DNA of 64,000 bases. Origin: Penicillium oxalicum. Its lineage: Eukaryota; Ascomycota; Eurotiomycetes; Eurotiales; Aspergillaceae. The notes under the pieces were generated by a model that was not told where the DNA came from, did not search any database, and was given only the letters and a program-made list of their open reading frames with translations. Location: contig NC_064654.1 in NCBI RefSeq assembly GCF_001723175.1, positions 3,746,001 through 3,810,000 of the forward strand, written 5' to 3'. A program made the position numbers and the translations under genes. Shown here piece after piece: positions 60,624-64,000 of this stretch (position 1 is the first letter of the stretch; each line of letters opens with the position of its first letter).

Positions 60624-62021
60624 ATGAGCACAGCGTTCTTTTCTCCAATGACCCTCACGACTATCGATCATATGATGCCAATCTGCTATATCACATTCAT
60701 CTACACGTTGAATGCGAAAGACGTCGATCAAGGGATAGAGATCCTTAGAGGAGCTATCAATCGTTTAGTAGAGGACTGTCCCGTTCTCGCAGCTAACGTA
60801 GGTCGTGCCAGCGCAGCTGAAGATAATCGGAAAAATGTGCTGGAGATTCAACCCTCGTCGAAGGAGACACTCGTACAGTACCCACTGTTGCAAGTCAGTC
60901 GACATCAAGCTCAGTCGACTATAGGGCACTCCCCAAAAGATCATCTGTCGGACGAGAGAAGTTTCTTTGCACTGCACCCTTCCATAGCTAGGCACTTCCC
61001 ATGTCCTATCATCCGTTGGCGGGCTACTGTTGTTTCCGATGGAATACTTGTGGCCGTAACCTTTCATCACTCCGTTCTAGATGCAGGTGGCTTCTACACA
61101 GTACAAGATGCGCTGGCCCGTATATGCCGGAACATTAGTGAACCAAACCCGGATCCCAATCTCAGAAATGCTCTCCACGAAGGCCGGACTCGTCTCAATG
61201 CAATTAGATTGAGGGGAGATCCTATGAAAAGTCGCCACCGAGAGCATGAATTAGTTGGCCGCATGGCTGACTTTGACCTGCCACCTCCCTTGGTCAGCGA
61301 GCGAATCACACTTCAATCCCAGAAAATTCAATATTTACGGAGATGGTGCAGCACCTCCTATACTGCCAACACTCATGCAAAGCAGCCAAGCGAAGACCTG
61401 ACATCCAACGACGTGATATCTGGTCTGCTTTGGCAGTGTATCACAGCCGCGCAGTGGCAGAAAATGGCAACATGCGATCATTCAGAGAGCTCTTTGGTGC
61501 TGATCAGCGACGTGCGTCACAAGTTGAGACCTGGAGTCCCAGCTTCCTACCTAGGAAACTGCATTGTTCAGAAATTGGTGAAAATGAAGGCAGAGTTACC
61601 GCCGGCAGATTTGCAGTCTGGGAAAGAGGCATTACTCCAGGAGCTCCAGCTTTACGCAAGAAGCGTCAGCAAGGCGTCGAAGAAGGTGACGGATAATTTC
61701 GTGAAGACTTTGATGCTGCAAAAATACGAGGCAAGGAACTGGAGCCCTCGATTCATGCAAGGAGATGTGACATCAACGAGCCTCCGACGGATGCCCATCT
61801 ACAATCTCGACTTTGGATCCGTCCTTGGTCGAGTAGCGGGCTTTGATGTTGTGGATGACCGAATTGATGGCACTGTGTGCATACTGCCTGCATGCTCAAC
61901 CTCAAATAGCAACCACTGGGAACTCAGAATCACGCTCGCCGCGGACGTGCTCAAGCAAGTGCGAAGGCACCCTTTACTGTTGTGGGCGATGGAAGGATCT
62001 GCAGTGGAACCTCGACTTTAG
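60624..62021 (+). CDS. BAHD-type acyltransferase
   Basis: A single exon of 465 aa. Both BAHD signatures are visible: HHSVLDAGG with catalytic His149 and Asp153 (HxxxD), and NLDFGSVLG near the C-terminus (DFGWG-like). The sequence SNDVISGLLWQCITAAQ and the DVRHKLRPGVPASYLGNC block (cf. YxGN in the family) also fit. The reaction transfers an acyl group from acyl-CoA to an alcohol or amine. The C-terminus is Pro-Arg-Leu, a weak PTS1-like ending, notable because the ligase next door ends in SKI. It probably acylates the hydroxyl created by the SDR or another oxidase. Codirectional with the SDR and the monooxygenase. Confidence 0.9.
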   Translation: MSTAFFSPMTLTTIDHMMPICYITFIYTLNAKDVDQGIEILRGAINRLVEDCPVLAANVGRASAAEDNRKNVLEIQPSSKETLVQYPLLQVSRHQAQSTIGHSPKDHLSDERSFFALHPSIARHFPCPIIRWRATVVSDGILVAVTFHHSVLDAGGFYTVQDALARICRNISEPNPDPNLRNALHEGRTRLNAIRLRGDPMKSRHREHELVGRMADFDLPPPLVSERITLQSQKIQYLRRWCSTSYTANTHAKQPSEDLTSNDVISGLLWQCITAAQWQKMATCDHSESSLVLISDVRHKLRPGVPASYLGNCIVQKLVKMKAELPPADLQSGKEALLQELQLYARSVSKASKKVTDNFVKTLMLQKYEARNWSPRFMQGDVTSTSLRRMPIYNLDFGSVLGRVAGFDVVDDRIDGTVCILPACSTSNSNHWELRITLAADVLKQVRRHPLLLWAMEGSAVEPRL

Positions 62022-62530
62022 TTCAGTAATTTAGCCGCCACTATCTATATGATCGATTTGCTAGAGCTGCTCAACAGGCAACGTCATATTGTTCAAGGCA
62101 AAATCCCGTTTAGGCATTCATCAAACCTCCACCGTGACTCGGTTGGAAATCCCTGTAAGAGATGGACATGAACCTTATATGGAACGGTAAAGATCAATCA
62201 CGGGACCAACCATTTAAATTTTTAGTTAGAGGTAACTGCGTAACATGGATCAATACTACAGCTGAATGCTGGGAAATTCGAAGACGTTTTTCCAAAATCG
62301 CATTCCCGTGATAAGCACTTGGGGAAATTAAGCATCTCCAAGTGGGAGGCCGGCCAAGTCTGCGTGCATCATATGTCTATATGATATTACATAAGAATAC
62401 GAAGTGGTCTACAAAAGAAAAAAAGCTCAATTCAAGTTCTCTCAGCTTCGAGCACCGCGCTTCGGCTAAGAGAACACGGTGTGCATTTTTTTCCCCTCGC
62501 CACACAATTTACGAATCTTTACAACTGGGA
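62022..62530. other. Spacer between BAHD and monooxygenase genes
   Basis: 509 bp, promoter of the monooxygenase. No gene seen. Confidence 0.55.
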
Positions 62531-64000
62531 ATGACGACTCCGGAGACTTTCGATGTTATTATCATCGGAGCCGGTATCTCTGGCATCAACGCAGCTTACC
62601 GTGTTCAGACGTATCTATCAGGTCAATCCTATATTGTGCTTGAGGCGCGAAATTCTTGTGGTGGGACATGGGATCTCTTCCAGTATCCCGGTGTCCGGCT
62701 TGACTCAGACATTCACACATTCGGATTTCCGTGGCACCCGTACCAAGGCAAAGACACAATGGTTCCCGGCAAGGATCTACTACAATACCTGAAGGATACA
62801 GTGCATCAATTTCGTATAGCCGAACATATTCGCTACAACCACCGAGTGACAGAGGCGGCTTGGTCATCTTATCACAATGCTTGGGAGATCCGCGGCCGGC
62901 GCCCCGATCACACCGTTTATTGCTTCTGCGCCAAGTTCGTACTTTTTGCGACAGGATATTTCGACCATGACAATCCAGGTCAGGCGCAAATTCAGGGAAT
63001 CACTGATTTTTGTGGCAAGATAATTCATCCTCAGCTTTGGCCCGAAGCATACAACTGCTGCGGGAAGAAGATAGTGATCATAGGCAGTGGCGCTACTGCA
63101 GTCTCACTTCTCCCCAAGCTGGTGCCAGAGGCTGCGAGCGTGACACTGGTGCAGAGGAGTCCAAACTATATCGTCTCAATTCCAACACTCAGCGACCCAC
63201 AGCTGTTGGATCGCATTCTTCCGTATTGGGCATTGCAAATGCTTAAACGAATTGGATGGCTCATGGTGACATTGCTAGCTTATCATCTTTGTCGGCTGTT
63301 CCCTGTTGCGGCGAAGAATCAACTTCTAAGGCTTGTTGGCGAGCAACTTCCGGCTCGAATACCTGTGAATCCCCATTTTCAACCAAGTTATCCTGTTTGG
63401 GATCAACGTCTACTGGCCTGTCCCAATGGCGATTTTTTCGAGGCTCTGCACGATGCTCGAGTCAAGATCGAAACCGGACATATCGCCACATGCACTCAGA
63501 AAGGCCTCAAGCTGAAAAGCGGAGTTCATATTCAAGCGGACGTAATTATTACGGCGACAGGACTCAGAGTCCAGATAGGTGGTCGTATTGCCTTGAAAGT
63601 GGATGGAAAAGACATCAATATGGCCGAGAAGCGAATATGGAATGGGATGATGCTACAAGACCTCCCAAATGCATTCTTTTCTCTTGGATATCTCACAACC
63701 GCATCATGGACAATGGGAACGGACTTGACGGCCATGGCTGCATGCAGAATGATCCACCGACTAAGGTCAAAGCGACTGGTTAGTGCGACCCCACGATGTG
63801 CTGTCAGCGACGCAGGGCCCCCGCGTCCACTTTGGAATCTGGAATCAACATATCTGCTTGCCAGTACGGGGAGAGTGCCCTTAGCAGGTAGTCGTGGATT
63901 GTGGAAGCCTCGTCGAAACTACATTGTTGACTATTTCCACTCCCTCCTTGTACCCTTTGCGTCGGGTATCGAGTGGAAGCCCGCACCGAAGTCAGATGCA
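62531..64000 (+). CDS. Baeyer-Villiger-type flavin monooxygenase (3' truncated by window)
   Basis: Open for 490 codons from ATG 62531 to the window end without a stop, so the 3' end is outside. The first Rossmann motif is GAGISG (13-18, FAD), followed by GGTWDLFQYPGVRLDSD, the usual BVMO/FMO block. The Baeyer-Villiger fingerprint FxGxxxHxxxWP is matched exactly at 160-171 (FCGKIIHPQLWP). The second dinucleotide site is GSGATA (NADPH), and the ATG motif appears as ITATG. The enzyme would use FAD, NADPH and O2 to insert oxygen next to a ketone (ester or lactone), or to oxidise a heteroatom. Residues between 290 and 400 are more divergent. It is the rightmost visible gene of the cluster; more genes may follow. 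Confidence 0.9.
   Translation, partial: MTTPETFDVIIIGAGISGINAAYRVQTYLSGQSYIVLEARNSCGGTWDLFQYPGVRLDSDIHTFGFPWHPYQGKDTMVPGKDLLQYLKDTVHQFRIAEHIRYNHRVTEAAWSSYHNAWEIRGRRPDHTVYCFCAKFVLFATGYFDHDNPGQAQIQGITDFCGKIIHPQLWPEAYNCCGKKIVIIGSGATAVSLLPKLVPEAASVTLVQRSPNYIVSIPTLSDPQLLDRILPYWALQMLKRIGWLMVTLLAYHLCRLFPVAAKNQLLRLVGEQLPARIPVNPHFQPSYPVWDQRLLACPNGDFFEALHDARVKIETGHIATCTQKGLKLKSGVHIQADVIITATGLRVQIGGRIALKVDGKDINMAEKRIWNGMMLQDLPNAFFSLGYLTTASWTMGTDLTAMAACRMIHRLRSKRLVSATPRCAVSDAGPPRPLWNLESTYLLASTGRVPLAGSRGLWKPRRNYIVDYFHSLLVPFASGIEWKPAPKSDA

Noticed and set aside
50128..64000. Hidden PKS, NRPS or canonical terpene synthase in the cluster spacers
   Set aside because: Spacers are under 1.5 kb, AT-rich, and lack ketosynthase, adenylation (other than the ligase) or DDxxD/NSE motifs of soluble terpene synthases.

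Overview
The window is nuclear DNA of a filamentous ascomycete, most likely of the Eurotiales (Aspergillus/Penicillium-like). The support is many short introns (about 50-125 nt) with GT...AG ends, monocistronic genes on both strands with AT-rich spacers, and fungus-specific families: CFEM, WSC, sedolisin, cutinase, PT-clade OPT transporter, Zn2Cys6 regulator, a ZtGT2-like glycosyltransferase, and a KRE6/SKN1-like GH16. I rebuilt all exon structures by hand from splice sites and reading frame. Coordinates of multi-exon genes are spans, with exons listed in the evidence.

Layout, left to right. 1-1105: 3' end of a hybrid histidine kinase. 3652-5937: secreted sedolisin (tripeptidyl-peptidase type). 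6941-10395: an aldo-keto reductase resembling L-glyceraldehyde/L-arabinose reductases, followed by a rhamnogalacturonan acetylesterase; this may be a small pectin-use pair, and the reductase promoter carries an exact match to the galacturonate-responsive element. 11046-14820 (-): membrane GT2 with 14 exons. 17290-19148 (-): type II membrane GH16 protein. 20867-21739: hevein-like plus double WSC protein. 22048-23615 (-): unknown protein. 24667-25650 (-): cutinase. 28346-29005 (-): CFEM protein. 30280-31059 (-): GH25 muramidase. 33452-35955: Zn2Cys6 regulator with a frame-drifting CAA tract. 37295-37807: DUF1993 protein. 38881-40272: guanine deaminase, converging on an OPT transporter (40417 to about 43586). 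45000-46713: IQ-motif protein.

46714-50127 is AT-rich and gene-free. It holds a nest of transposon-like repeats with a perfect 29-bp inverted repeat.

50128-64000 looks like a secondary-metabolite cluster: MFS transporter, acyl-CoA ligase ending in the peroxisomal tripeptide SKI, UbiA-type integral membrane prenyltransferase/terpene cyclase, SDR, BAHD acyltransferase, and a Baeyer-Villiger-type monooxygenase that runs off the window. No PKS, NRPS, P450 or pathway regulator is visible, so the UbiA protein is the candidate scaffold-forming enzyme. By inference, the ligase would supply an acyl-CoA to the BAHD enzyme, the SDR and BVMO would tailor the scaffold, and the MFS protein would export it. 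This cluster is the best candidate for an undescribed system in the window.
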